Source: Trileptium ribeirensis
Taxonomy: Eukaryota; Nematoda; Enoplea; Enoplida; Thoracostomopsidae
Assembly (NCBI GenBank): GCA_030248225.1
Contig: JASANE010028009.1
Location: forward strand, 1 to 64,000
Direction: 5' to 3'
Length of the DNA stretch: 64,000 nt
The translations under genes were made by a program, and so were the position numbers. The notes under the pieces are model-generated. The model made no database searches and was not told the origin of the DNA. It saw only the letters and a program-made list of their open reading frames with translations. Within the stretch, counting starts at the first letter, position 1; the number at the start of each line of letters is the position of its first letter. Below, piece after piece: positions 1 through 11,582 of this stretch.

Positions 1-59
1 ATAGTATATATAGTATGTATGTAGAAGATATACATATGTTGCGGTACACATTACGCTCG

Positions 60-985
60 AATGCCATGCCGAGGGCAACAGGAAATAGCAGGGGCGGCAT
101 AGGGGCCAGCCACTATTGCTGAAAAAGAAAAACAAAAATTTTGTGGTGAAAAAGGCACCAGCCCCAACAGCTAGAACTACATCACGTGGGAGGCTATTCC
201 AAAATGCTACTGTCCTGTAGGCGAAACAATATCGCGCGCAGTCGAGACGCGGTACTGTTTTTGCACGTAGCTTGAATGGATGTTGCTGTCGGGTGCGGTC
301 GGTAACGACAATTTCAAAGAATCTGGACAGAGGAAGGTCCACCATGTTATGTGCCATTTTGTAGAGCGCAATCATATCCGCAAGCAACCGTCTGGTTTCA
401 AGCTTTTGGAGACGAAGGGCTACGAGCCGTTCATCATAGCTCAGATGACGTATGTCAGGTATCAATTTAGTGGCACGACGTTGCACGTCCTCAATCAGTT
501 TAATGTCCCTAGCATAGTGAGGGCACCACGAACAGCTGGCGTACTCGAGCCGGGATCGAACCAAAGCAAAATGCAGGGGAAGAAAAGTACCCTTGTTGAT
601 AAATTCAAGTGACCGTCTTATTACACCAAGAATTCTCTGTGCGGTTTGGATTACTTCAGCACAATGCTTCGATGATTTCAGGTCATAGTTTATCCATACG
701 CCAAGGTCTTTCTCATTTAAGGCATTCGGAATGGCAACATCATTGAGTATATACGCATTGTGGGGGTTATTTCGACCAATATGAAGACATACGCACTTAA
801 AAACATTAAATTCCATTAGGCCATCAGTTGCCCATTCCTTAATATTTTCTAGGTCACACTGCAAATCATGAGTGTCAATGTATGTGAAGCTAGAGTGGAG
901 GCGGCGAAGCATCTTGGTATCATCAGCAAACATATACATTATGTTGTTGACGAACTCGTCGGCATCGTTGACGTATAGAAGAAAA
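60..985 (-). pseudogene. CR1-like LINE remnant, 3' part (second copy)
   Basis: Minus-strand reading gives the C-terminal half of a non-LTR reverse transcriptase. An FADD catalytic motif lies near 916-932. It is followed by thumb and C-terminal sequence such as EFNVFKC, LGVWINYDLKSSKHC, HYARDIKLIEDVQRRATKLI and VAFWNSLP near 180-240, a layout typical of CR1/L2-type elements. Frameshifts and stops are present. The copy begins abruptly at about 985 with LFLLYVNDA, where it abuts another RT copy, so it is 5'-truncated or recombined. The 3' limit near 60 is approximate. Confidence 0.7.
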
Positions 986-3160
986 AGATCAAAAGAACGA
1001 GATAGGAGCGAGATCACACGATGTGCCTCGGACGCTATTCGACAATGATCAGATGGTTTCAATGATGACGAGAGCATGTAGCCAAGGTATCGTTCACATT
1101 CAGTTGTCGGAATAATTTCACCGCCAAGGTCATACTCTGCATCCGGGTTGCTACGACCAAAATGCAACACAGCACATTTGGCGACATTGACAGACATCAG
1201 CGATTTGACAGACCAGGCATAACCCACACCAAGATCAAATTTGAGTTCCGCAGCCTCTTCAGCGGGAGTGAGTCTGTTTATTCGATGTAGTAGGCAAGTG
1301 TCATCAGCAAAGTTACAAACATGGCTTTTGATGTCATCGGCAAAGTCTGATGTAAAAGAGGAACAATACTGGGCCCAGTACAGAGCCTAGTGGGACTCCG
1401 CTACGAACGGATATGGGGAGGGAAGATTTGCCAGAGATAATGACCGATTGAGAACGGTTTGATAGAAAGGCGGCAATCCATTTGAGAAGTTGGCCATTGA
1501 TACCATGGGATTGGAGATTATCAGGCATGTATGCGGCACGACTTCAAACGCCTTTCGTAAGGCCAGGAGGACGCTATCGGCACATCGTTGGAGTCAGATA
1601 ACGGAAGTTACTGTTTCAGAAGCATTCAATCAGCTGAAGGGTGGTGGGGCGACGGTACAGAAAACTGAATTGATTCTGCTAAAGAGATTGTGTTCTGATG
1701 CAAAGTTCATTACTGCGGTTTTGATAATGGATTCCATTGCCTTACAGCATGAACCAGTGAGGCTGATAGGGCGAAAATTACAGCATAGAGCTTGGAACCC
1801 TTCTTGTAGATCGGGGCAACGTTGGCAAAGAGCCATTCATCAGGTATTGTCGCAGACAGAAACAACTTGCGAAACAATACGAGAGTGGCGAACTGAGTGA
1901 AGTGCAGCAATATGATAGTAACACATTTGGAATACCATCTGGGCCTGGTCAAGACTGATGTTTGACCTTACGGAGTGTGTTACATACTGTTAAGGCGGAA
2001 AAGTCAACATCAAGTAGGGTGGCTCCAGTTCGAGGAGGAAACTGTGGAAGATTAGTCAAATGTTCGTCGACAAAGACAGATGTAAAAAGGTGTTGAAGGC
2101 ATTTGCCACATCACCAGGATCATTGGCAATAACACCGTGGTCGGCACGGAATTGAAGCGGAGGAGGTGCAGTTATGCAAGGAGAGTTTACGTGACTCCAG
2201 AATAATTAAGGTCGGTTGTTGATTTGGGATGCCAACAATGACAGATATCTGCGACTTCTATGTCCGCCTCAAGCGCGCGGCGCTTATGGTTCTACCAGGA
2301 TGGTTCACTACGACGACGCCGGAACAAACGGAAAGCATTCTTTTGCCGTTTAAGAGCCTGACGACAACGAAAATCCGGCCACGCTGGATGGCGGTGACAA
2401 CGAGCTCTGGAAAACTTGACATGGATGTAGACAGCAGCGCGCTATAGTCCCGGAAATATGAGCCCACATGTCATTACCTGATATATTGGCATCTATTACA
2501 ATTTTTGCTGTAAGAAAGTTTGAAATACCGACCCAGTCTACTCGGCCCCAGGCTAAGCGGCGCCCGGTGATGACCGTATCTAAGCAGCGCAGGATAGATC
2601 AAAGTTAACACAAAAGTGGTCGCTACGTCAAACACCAGGACCAACGGTCACCCAGGTTGACAATGTCCGTGGAGCGAAATACCAAGTCTAGAATGTTGGA
2701 TTTACGAGTCGGCTCGAATACGAATTACAACAACCCAATATCCAAGGTGACATTTATAAACTCGTCACAAGAGGCTGACCAGCTGGGAACGGACCACTCA
2801 ATTTGAAGAAAGTTGAAATCACCAATCAGCAGCAGCTCATCGTATATACCTCGTTGCGAACAGTCATCAAGTAATTGTACAGCATACCGTTAGTTGCTGC
2901 ATCGTTAGAGGGCGACCGGTAGACAGAGCAAACCAGAATCCGGATAGTGCCGACATCAATGATGCAAGCGGCGACGTCAGGGTGACCTGGGCAGCTGACA
3001 AGTGGCATTGGCAAGACTGAGGTGTGAGCGTAGACAATACTGCCGCCAGCGTGACCGCCTCGGTCTCCGAGAAATGTGGTAAAGCCGTCAATGTCTAGTT
3101 CGCGATCGATGATATCACTTTGTGCCCACGTCTCAGTTACACCAATAAGTATCACATATG
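986..3160 (-). pseudogene. CR1-like LINE remnant, endonuclease plus RT (first copy)
   Basis: The minus strand carries an AP-endonuclease domain at about 2740-3155, with TETW at its start and the catalytic GDFN near 2795. RT N-terminal sequence follows at 1630-1952 (NFRPISL block). The SGVPLGSVLGPVLF block sits at 1334-1528; most relatives have Gln where this copy has Leu. An FADD motif lies at about 1298-1312. The RT continues to SRSFDLF near 986 and then joins a second, related RT (60-985). Multiple frameshifts make it non-functional. Confidence 0.7.
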
Positions 3161-3800
3161 CCTAGCCCGACTACCGTAATTTTAAATGTGCAATTTTGTT
3201 GAGCAATGATTGAGCGTTGAACAAAATACATGACACTTCATCAGCAATACGTATAGTGTTATTGCAAGTTACTCGTTCAGTTACGTATATCTGGGCGAGT
3301 GGTAACATTAAATAAAACAACGTAGTAATTTATGACTATAGGACAGGAGTGGACCAATTAATCGGTTTCGAACAGGTCACCTCTCGAAAATATCTAGGAT
3401 CAATACATCAAAAGCGATTTTTGAGACATGCAACTGAATCTGTTTTTACAACATTTAGCACGTAAAGGAATCCACTCTGAGACTGTCCTATAAGGAGAAG
3501 ACAATTTTACGTTATCTAGCCGACCACGTTAAACGATAATTTCTATCTATATGTCCTGTCATGTGAGCTTCACGCAAAATAGTAAAGAAACAATGAATGA
3601 CCACCAAATTATGACCTCTAAGAATTCTCAGACCACTACCAGCTCCTCAAGGAATCGCATGGAGCTGCACTGTAGGCTCCAATTTCTAGCTTGAAAACCC
3701 GAGTATAGATTATACAGAATGCCATTTTAAAGCCATTAAGCAATAATTCCAAAACAAGGAGTAAAGAGTTCAAAATTACTATCAACACTAAAACTGCTTT
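3161..3800. other. No gene seen
   Basis: AT-rich sequence between the two LINE remnants, possibly including 5' UTR of the minus-strand CR1-like copy. No coding region, RNA gene or clear repeat was recognised. Confidence 0.5.
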
Positions 3801-3951
3801 TTAAGCTAGTGTTAAGATGTATAGTTACCGCAACATGGGGGGTTGGGATCACCTCCGTGGGAAGGGGTCATACATTACACTGGCGTATGTCCCTATCCCC
3901 ACAGGTTCCCCCTGGCATCCGTCTAGCCAACGGCGCTAACGATCCCAACTT

Positions 3952-4075
3952 ATTTTATTGTTATTTTTATTATTCTTTTATTATTACTATATTATTAACA
4001 TTATTATTGTTAATATTATTATTAATACTATCGTTACTTTTATTATTATTAATACTTAATTTTATTACATGTATT
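3952..4075. repeat. TTA-rich simple repeat
   Basis: Imperfect TTA/TTATTA microsatellite just upstream of LINE ORF1. Confidence 0.85.
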
Positions 4076-4103
4076 TTTTCATCTAGTTTTCAGAAATTAA
4101 ATA

Positions 4104-5250
4104 ATGGATGACGAAGATGATAATGATAAAAATAACACATCAGAAGCGGAGTCCAGTGCCTCAGGGACGGGCAAGGCCTCTGCCGAAATCGATTTGGTCC
4201 CGCCCGACCAAACCCAGAGTGTCGGTGAAGGTAATAGTGGGCTTAGCCCACAAGTCCAAAATCTAGCATTAGATCAAGAGTCAAGCCCAAGCTGGGGAGG
4301 GCGCAAGACGCTGTACCGCTTTGGGGCGACAAAAGTAAAAGCGATCAAGATTTGTCCTGTCTGGGTAGGGTGGGGTTCAACCCGCTGTACTCTCAGCTCA
4401 GGACAAAACTTTAAGCATTAATGTGGAGGCGCTGCATCAGCGTACGAGGGAGCCGTCTGCGCAGGTCAGTAGCCATGGAAGAGAGAACAAGAAGAATAGC
4501 CCGCAAGAAAAAGGCCACGGTATAAGCGGTGCTAAAAGAAGGTGGGTGCAAAAGCAAACAATGGCTAGAGAATACCCAGTTCTCACGATGGGGGCAGACA
4601 TTCCGTCGACCTCGGGATATGGTCAAAGTAAAAGAACGAGAAGTCCAACAGGTGCAACCCCTGAGGACAATAAAAGGCCGAATGTAATAAGCTATAACAA
4701 AACGGTCCAAGGTAGTCAAGAGCTTATTGCCCATGATAGTGAGAAACCACAGCGGAAATCCACATCGGAGGACCATGAAAAGCTTACAACAGAAATTTTG
4801 AGAATGAAAAAGCAGGATCCAGATAGAGGCAAAGTTCGCTTCGAGAACAGTGGCATCACTGGCGAAGGTTTCATCATGTTCACATGCTTTGATGAGTTCA
4901 CCGTGACATGGCTTAGAAAAGCCCTCAAACTTGTGATAATAGATGACCTTATGAACTTAGAGGCACTTGCTGAGAAGGAGTTGAATCTTACTCCAATTTT
5001 CATGTTTATACCAGCCAAGCCAAAGAAAGAAGTCCCGACGGAGGAAGTCGTGGAAGAGCTGCAAGGTTCAAACCCAAGTTTGCATACAGAAACGTGGAGA
5101 TTTAGACATAAGTCAAGAAAACCCGGAGGGTTTATCTTTTCTTTCAGAGTTCCACAGAATGTCATAGAAAATCCAGTACCGTTAGATTTCAGACCCTACT
5201 ATGAACTCACCCGTATATCCGTTTGGAAAATGGGTGGTGGTCCTCAGTAG
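4104..5250 (+). pseudogene. LINE ORF1 (DUF4780-like)
   Basis: A gag-like ORF1 broken into at least two frames. The first piece (4104-4421) begins MDDEDDND, is Ser/Glu-rich and ends in a stop. The second (4423-5250) contains a Lys/Arg-rich stretch followed by a folded region with SLHTETWRFRHKSRKPGG and IFSFRVPQN, which resembles the DUF4780 domain of ORF1 proteins in I/Jockey/Loa-type LINEs. ORF1 proteins bind element RNA in the cytoplasm. The frame change near 4421 suggests decay. The domain name is from memory of the family. Confidence 0.6.
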
Positions 5251-5441
5251 GTCTCAAGATTTATCAGGAACCTCTGCTCACAACACAAATGAGTAAGGTT
5301 AATAGAATATTGAAGTCAAGCGAGGAAGATCAAGCGATCATGGGAAAGATGGGCAGGAATGCAAGAGTATCACTAAGCAATTACAAGATAATAGTAAGGC
5401 ACATGCAGCAAAACAAGCAATATGACTAGAATTAGGCAAAC

Positions 5442-6190
5442 ATGCAGCATTGTAAAGAGGCCGTGGCTGAGCTCGCTAGAACCAAAGCTGGCCATTTGGG
5501 TGACGACGGCCGAGGTACGGCAGCCGTGATCCTGGTTCAAGAACCATATTTGGTAAGAAGCGGACCTCATTTCTTGAATAGAGACATTAGGCTCTTTGCA
5601 AAGATTGCAGATAGGCCAAGAACAGCTATACTAATAAGGAATTATCTAGAACCTGTTGATGAACTCATTTAGTGATCAAGACAGTACAGTAATTAGCATA
5701 AAAGTAAAATTGCACAATGAGAACGAATGTTTGTGGGTGGTTTCATGCTACATGCCACATGATTCCCAAACTCCACCACCAAGTGAAAATTTGACAAAAT
5801 AATCATTGTATGCGAAATAACATAAGATTAATAATAGGCTGTGATGCAAACGCTCATCACACGATATGGGGTAGTAAGGATTGCAACAAGCGAGGAATAG
5901 ACTTACTAGATTATGTTCTAGGGACAAATTTAGAGATAGTAAACAGAGGAACGGTACCAACGTTCTACAACCGAATAAGATCTGAAGTAATAGATATTAC
6001 ACTAATGGACTTTGATACTGCAGACCTAATTAAGAACTGTAAGGTATTAGAGGAAAATAGTTTCTTTGATCATAGATGTATACGCTATGAAATAGAAGGG
6101 CATATAGAAATAAATAATCCACGACATAACTTTATGAAACTTAATGAAACAAGCTTTAAAGCGCGTATAGTTAGAACTACATATGAATGA
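5442..6190 (+). pseudogene. LINE endonuclease domain
   Basis: Apurinic-like endonuclease of the LINE, in at least two frames. Visible motifs are ILVQEPY near 5530, GCDANAHHTIWG at about 5840, the DITL block near 5993 and an FDHRC block near 6067. The GCDANAHH form is typical of R1/I/Loa elements. This domain nicks target DNA to prime reverse transcription. Frameshifts at about 5670-5810 disable it. Confidence 0.75.
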
Positions 6191-6471
6191 GATCAGGGTA
6201 GAAGAACAATGCAACCCCGATCAAATAATAGCAGTAGCTTCTTTAACCAGTCTAATTCAACAGGCAGCCACTGAATTTAGCCCAAGCATAAAGGAATATA
6301 AAGCAAGACCAGAATGGTGGAACCATACACTTGAAAAACAAAGGAAAAATCAAGAAGATTATATAGATTTGCGACGCTATATAACACTTCCAGAGATTGG
6401 GACAGATACAGATCCATCCAAAGAGAATATAAATCAAAATTGAAAGAAGCCAAACGTATGTCATGAAAAAA

Positions 6472-6967
6472 TTTCTGCGAAGACATTAGAGGAACAACAG
6501 AGAAAAGTAGATTAATCAAGATATGCTCAATGACAGCAAAACAAAGATTAAGACAAGTTAAAAACATTGATCAAAGCATGACCCTCACTGGAGAGGAGAC
6601 TTTAGATTGTCTAATAAAGTGTCATTTTCGAGAATAATACTGGGATGATGAGATAGAAGAGAGAAACAGAGACACAATAAGAATAAAAGCGAGAGACAGA
6701 TGGAATAACAGAAGGAATCTTTCTGCGAAGACATTAGAGGAACAACAGAGAAAAGTAGATTAATCAAGATATGCTCAATGACAGCAAAACAAAGATTAAG
6801 ACAAGTTAAAAACATTGATCAAAGCATGACCCTCACTGGAGAGGAGACTTTAGATTGTCTAATAAAGTGTCATTTTCGAGAATAATACTGGGATGATGAG
6901 ACAGAAGAGAGAAACAGAGACACAATAAGAATAAAAGCGAGAGACAGATGGAATAATAGAAGGAATC
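6472..6967 (+). repeat. 248-bp direct tandem duplication inside LINE
   Basis: Positions 6472-6719 and 6720-6967 are nearly identical (offset 248), with about two differences seen (GAGATAGAAG versus GAGACAGAAG, and AACAGAAGG versus AATAGAAGG). The duplication lies between the endonuclease and RT domains and breaks the reading frame. Confidence 0.9.
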
Positions 6968-8381
6968 GTCACAGACAACTTCATTAGATGGAGTGTGGGA
7001 AGCTTCAAACCATACAAAACAGCTGGTTTAGATGGAATACTACCGAAGGTCCTGCAGGTGGCAGTTGAAGAACTGTTACCCGTACTAAAAAGATTTTTCA
7101 GCTCTCTTTAGCAAGCAGTTACATCCCAAAAACATGAAGAGAAACCAAGGTTATGTTCCTGCCAAAGCCTGGAAAAGAAGACTATACAGATGTTAAAAGT
7201 TTCAGACCCATGTATGTCTGACTTCTTTTGCATTGAAAGCACTAGAGACACTTGTAGACAGATATATAAGCAAAGAAATAGAACACAAGATGCATAGAAA
7301 TCAGCATGCATACCAAAAAGGCAAAAGAACCAGTACCAATCTAAGTAGTTTAGTATCGATGATTGAAAACAACAACTGTAAAAGCAAATATACAGCCTGT
7401 ATTTTTATAGATACTGGAGGCGCTTTTGATAGCACCAATTTGAGAGCATTTAGCACAGCTTTAGACAATTTTGAAATTACACCATGCATTAAAAGATGGA
7501 TACTGACACTATTGAGCAACAGATGGGTGACAGCTGAGCTTGGTGGAAATATGACAAGGTATAGAGTCACTAGGGGTAGCCCACAAGGCGGCGTCCTATC
7601 ACCATTACTTTGGACTATGATAGTGGATGATCTACTGAAGAAGTTTAATACAACTAGAATTTATGTACAAGCTTAATCTGATGATGCAGCAATAGCAAGC
7701 TCAAGTACAGACATTAAAATAGCAAATAGAAGAGTACAAGTAGCACTAAACAAGATAAACCAATGGTGCATAGCAAAAGGATTAACTATTAATCCACAAA
7801 AACGCAGCATGATTGTGTTTACTAAGAAAATAAACACATACAGAGAAATATGAGTTACGTTAGCAGACACAGTGATTCCTCGAGCACGAGTGGTCAAGTA
7901 CTTAGGAGTACAATTAGATGAAAAGCTCATGTGGAAAGAACAAATAGACTACGCAGTTAGGAATAGCATAAAAGCTTTAATGATAAGCAGAGCTGCAATC
8001 GGCAGAACATGGGGTCTGCGACCGAGAACAGTTCTATTTATTTATAGAATGTTCGTACTGCCTATAGTAAAATACGGAGCTATATTATGGTGGCATAGAC
8101 TGAAACTCACGACATATGCAAGGAAGCTTACAAAACTCTCAAGAATGGTGTGCCTAATGATATCAGGCGCTCTCAGATCAACGCCAACTATAGGCATGCA
8201 GGTGGTTTTAGATTTACTTCCACTTGACCTAGAAATAATGAAGGAGGGCATAATAAAGATAAACAGAACCGAAACATGTGTGAGTACAAATACTCATAGG
8301 GCATCGAAATTTGTCGAAAGAGATTTCACAACAAAGAATTTTGAGGTTTTCGTCAGACTATATGCCTGCAGAGATATTTGA
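6968..8381 (+). pseudogene. LINE reverse transcriptase domain
   Basis: The RT region shows TAGLDGI-like sequence near 7020, NQHAYQKGK near 7300, the FIDTGGAFDS block near 7405, and the SPQGGVLSPLLW block at about 7575-7612. A TAA at 7674-7676 falls immediately before the catalytic SDDAAIA block. Thumb sequence follows, with VKYLGVQLD near 7890 and LPIVKYGAILWW near 8060. Stops and frameshifts make it inactive. Confidence 0.8.
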
Positions 8382-8439
8382 AGACATAAACTGGGAGGTG
8401 ATTTTTCCATCAAGAGAGGACTGGAGAGAAGGAGGAAGA

Positions 8440-8717
8440 AATATCATCATGAATTCTGATATAGTCTGTTATACGGATGGCTCCTTAGTGGAGGTATCTG
8501 GTAAGCGGGCGGCAGGTGCCGGCGCTTGCCCAAATGACTTCCTACTTACTTTTCCACTGGGAAGCTTTGCATCGGTTTTTCAAGCTGAAGTTTTTGCCAT
8601 TGGGAAATGCGCTGATAAGCTAATAGAACAAAATAATGAAAACTGTAGAATACAAATATGTTCAGACAGTCAAACAGCGCTTAAAGCACTTACTACTTTT
8701 ATAATTAAATCTAAGAT
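8440..8717 (+). pseudogene. LINE RNase H domain, upstream half
   Basis: RNase H start with YTDGS near 8470, QAEVFAI near 8581 and CSDSQTAL near 8660, matching the D-E-D layout of RNase HI. It is interrupted after 8717 by a hAT MITE, and the domain resumes at 9503. Confidence 0.8.
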
Positions 8718-9494
8718 TAGGGAACGACCGAATATTCGGTATTCGGCCGAATAGTAGGTATTCGGTATTCGGCCGAATAGTTGGCAACTGGCCGCTGCCA
8801 GTTGAAAAATAGAGTCAACATCTGCCCACCAGATATCCTAATTTTACGGCCGGAGTCCTGATAATTATGCTGCAAACCGCTAAATACGTCCAACGTGTTG
8901 CAACTTTGGTAGAACAAGATGCGTTTGAGACTCATCAATTCAGTTCGCAGCCGGATCGAATGTTCTGCTCACCACAGTTATGTTCTTCATCAGCCGTGCA
9001 CTATCTCGCTGCCATAATAGTTGCGAAATTAATACTTTGGGGTCTAAATGCAGCAGGATTTGTTCGTTTTCTTTGACACATCGTGAATGTGAAGTGAGAT
9101 ATCATGCTATGCCGTTCTACATACCTACATAAGCCTAACCCTAAGTCTACCGCCCCCGAACACCACGCACTGCGTCGTTCTTGTTTTAACGATATGACTT
9201 CACGCACCAATTATCGCCGTTATCCAGATAATGAAGTTATAAAAAAATCAATAAAAAACAAAATTATAACTTCAACCTAGCAAACGAGAGCACAAAGGAA
9301 AAAAATTCATCGAACAAAAACTATCGCTGACTCAGCAACACACCATAAAACGACCTATTGCATGGTGCGCGTACATACAGTGGTGGATTTATAGATTTAT
9401 AGATTTCTCATCATACATAGGTGTTGCGAACAACTATTCGGTATTCGGCCGAATATTCGGTATTCGGTGAAATTAGGTATTCGGTCGTTCCCTA
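8718..9494. mobile_element. Non-autonomous hAT element (777 bp) inside LINE RNase H
   Basis: Terminal inverted repeats read TAGGGAACGACCGAATA at the left and TATTCGGTCGTTCCCTA at the right, with TATTCGG-rich subterminal repeats. The flanking 8-bp duplications are TCTAAGAT (8710-8717) and TCTAACAT (9495-9502), differing at one base. TAGGG ends and 8-bp duplications are hAT features. No transposase is seen inside. Confidence 0.9.
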
Positions 9495-10097
9495 TCTAAC
9501 ATCGTTAAGGAATGCATAGAGAGTTTACGGAAATTAGCGAACCAGAATGATGCATATTTAGTGTGGGTTCTTGGTCACTCAAACATAGAGGGAAATGAGA
9601 TGGCAGATGATCTAGCCAGGAAAGGTTCATCAAATTACTTTGTAGGTCCCGAACCAGTCTTACCAATAAGCAGGAAAGAAGTCCGCTCCAGAATTACATC
9701 CTGGATGCATAGAAAATTCGTCTACAGATGGATGAATGAAAAAGCCTGCAAATTTACAAAGAGTTTAATTAAAGAACCAGACAGTAGGAGAGGAAACTTT
9801 CTTCTTAGCTTAGGCAAAGATAAATTGAGTCAATGCATGCAGACAATCACAGGACATAGCTGGTTGGCACATCATATGTATAAGATGAAGATAAAACCTG
9901 ATAAGAATTGTAAAGAATGTAAAGTAGCAGAGACTGCTGAGTATTTTATATGTGAATGTAAAAGATGGGATAAAGAAACGGAACAAACGCTGGGAAAAAC
10001 AGTAATACCTATTGCAGAAATAGCTAAGCTAGACATCAAGAAACGGTATAGATTTATCATTAGCACATTTAGATTAAGTCTAGAGATAGAGAACTAA
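9495..10097 (+). pseudogene. LINE RNase H end and C-terminal CCHC-like tail
   Basis: Continuation of the LINE protein after the MITE: SNIVKECIESLRKL, then VLGHSNIEGNEMADDLARKG (the last RNase H histidine/aspartate block, near 9570-9625). A C-terminal domain with CKECKVAETAEYFICEC follows near 9910-9960. The frame is open to a TAA at 10097, then a short 3' UTR. Confidence 0.8.
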
Positions 10098-10733
10098 ATA
10101 CATGAGTACTATACAAATTAGTAATAAATAGAATAGACTAAGTAGGAATAAGCACCTTAAATAGTAATCAAATTAGGTGAGTAGGATGTCGTAATGGACT
10201 GCAAAGTCTGAGCGAGTGCATTCGCACCATATCCTGTTAACCTTCTATCTATCTACAGTAACATGCTAACATTTCGACACTTGCCTAACCAATGTACCAA
10301 CAGCGTTATAAACTGCCGCGGCACATTTTAAGACGAAATACTAGTCATCTTATGCGACTACCGTGAAATCGCTGACTCAACTGATCAAAAATGTCTGTAT
10401 TAAGCATTCACACAACACAATGATATGTCATAAGGAACGAAACAACTTAAATATTACTCCATTTACGAATATACAGTACTTTCTAGAAATGAGTGTAACT
10501 TTCGAACAAACAAATATCAAACAGAAATCGAATAAAATTAATTTATTATCGAACACTTTTCGAACAAACTTCGAACGGCTCTGGAACAAATTAAAAAAAT
10601 CGCGTCAAAATTTCGAACACATATCGAAGAAAAATTTTAATTTATCGAACCAACATCGAATGAAATTCGGGCGAACGGCACTCATTTAGGGCGAGCACTG
10701 TATTTATTACCATTGGATCTGATATACCATAGC

Positions 10734-11574
10734 TAGAGTTGCAAAAGTTAAAAATTAATACCCGGACCCGGAATTTTTGGAAAGAAATACCCGGACCCGG
10801 AATTTTTGGAAAGAAATACCCGGACCCGGAATTTTTGGAAAGAAATACCCGGACCCGGACCCGGAATTTTTGGAAAGAAATACCCGGACCCGGAATTTGT
10901 TGGAGGCAAATACCCGGACCCGGAATTTTGAAACAAAAATACCCGGAATACCCAGAAGTTGACGAGAGAATAAAAATTGTAAGGGGATAAAATAGCCAGG
11001 GCCATAATGTCGAAACAATGGAGAAGATGCGCACCTACTAGAGGCGAGAATACTGAAATTCCTAGGCTCGCTTCTAAAATAGAAATATACTCGCTTGTTT
11101 ACATATCTTTGCAAGGCGTTAACAACGTACGAACTGTCACAAGGTTTTTCAGTCTCGGTTTCTAAACCATGCGTTGTTACTCTCGTGCTATACGTCGTAT
11201 ATATAGTACTTAGGTACAAAACATTCGGAGTCGATTGCCAGCCCTAACCACCTTATTTTTGACCTTAGCTTTTTGCACAAAAGAACGCAATTATTGCTAC
11301 ACGCTAACGAACGCGATCAGGTATAAACGCAATATCAAGAAACGAATGCTGTTTCATTTCAACGCTTTACATGATCCAACGCCCTTGCTCAATGCGTATA
11401 TATGGCAACAGCAACACTGTTGAACTTTGGTCCGGGTATTTTTACAATTCCCGGACCCGGAATTTTCTTTGGAAGAATACCCGGACCCGACCCGGAATTT
11501 GTTGGAGGTAAATACCCGGACCCGGATTTTTCTTCGAAAAATACCCGGAATACCCGGACCCGGCTGCAACTCTA
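10734..11574. mobile_element. Non-autonomous hAT element (841 bp) with CCCGGA repeats
   Basis: Ends are TAGAGTTGCA and TGCAACTCTA. The flanking 8-bp target duplication ACCATAGC is perfect (10726-10733 and 11575-11582). Both ends carry subterminal tandem repeats of a unit of about 29 bp built on ACCCGGAATTTTTGGAAAG (10759-10955) and a related block at 11433-11562. The interior has no transposase. The perfect duplication suggests a fairly recent insertion. Confidence 0.93.
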
Positions 11575-11582
11575 ACCATAGC

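Larger units (their letters stand above)
3800..10256 (+). mobile_element. I/Loa-type non-LTR retrotransposon, decayed
   Basis: About 6.4 kb in plus orientation. The order is 5' leader with a TTA-rich tract, ORF1 with a DUF4780-like region, endonuclease, RT, RNase H and a CCHC-like C-terminal tail, ending near CTATCTATCTAC at about 10250. An RNase H after RT places it in the I/R1/Loa group of LINEs. It is interrupted by a 248-bp tandem duplication and a 777-bp hAT MITE and carries several stops and frameshifts, so it is not autonomous. Both outer limits are approximate. Confidence 0.75.

Noticed and set aside
10254..10710. A mariner-like MITE from CAGTAACATGC to GGGCGAGCACTG with TCGAAC repeats inside
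   Set aside because: Only the outer CAGT bases of the ends pair, so the boundaries are too weak to call.
10759..10960. Regularly spaced CCCGGA repeats as a CRISPR array
   Set aside because: Animal DNA; units are contiguous without variable spacers and sit inside a hAT element with a perfect target duplication.
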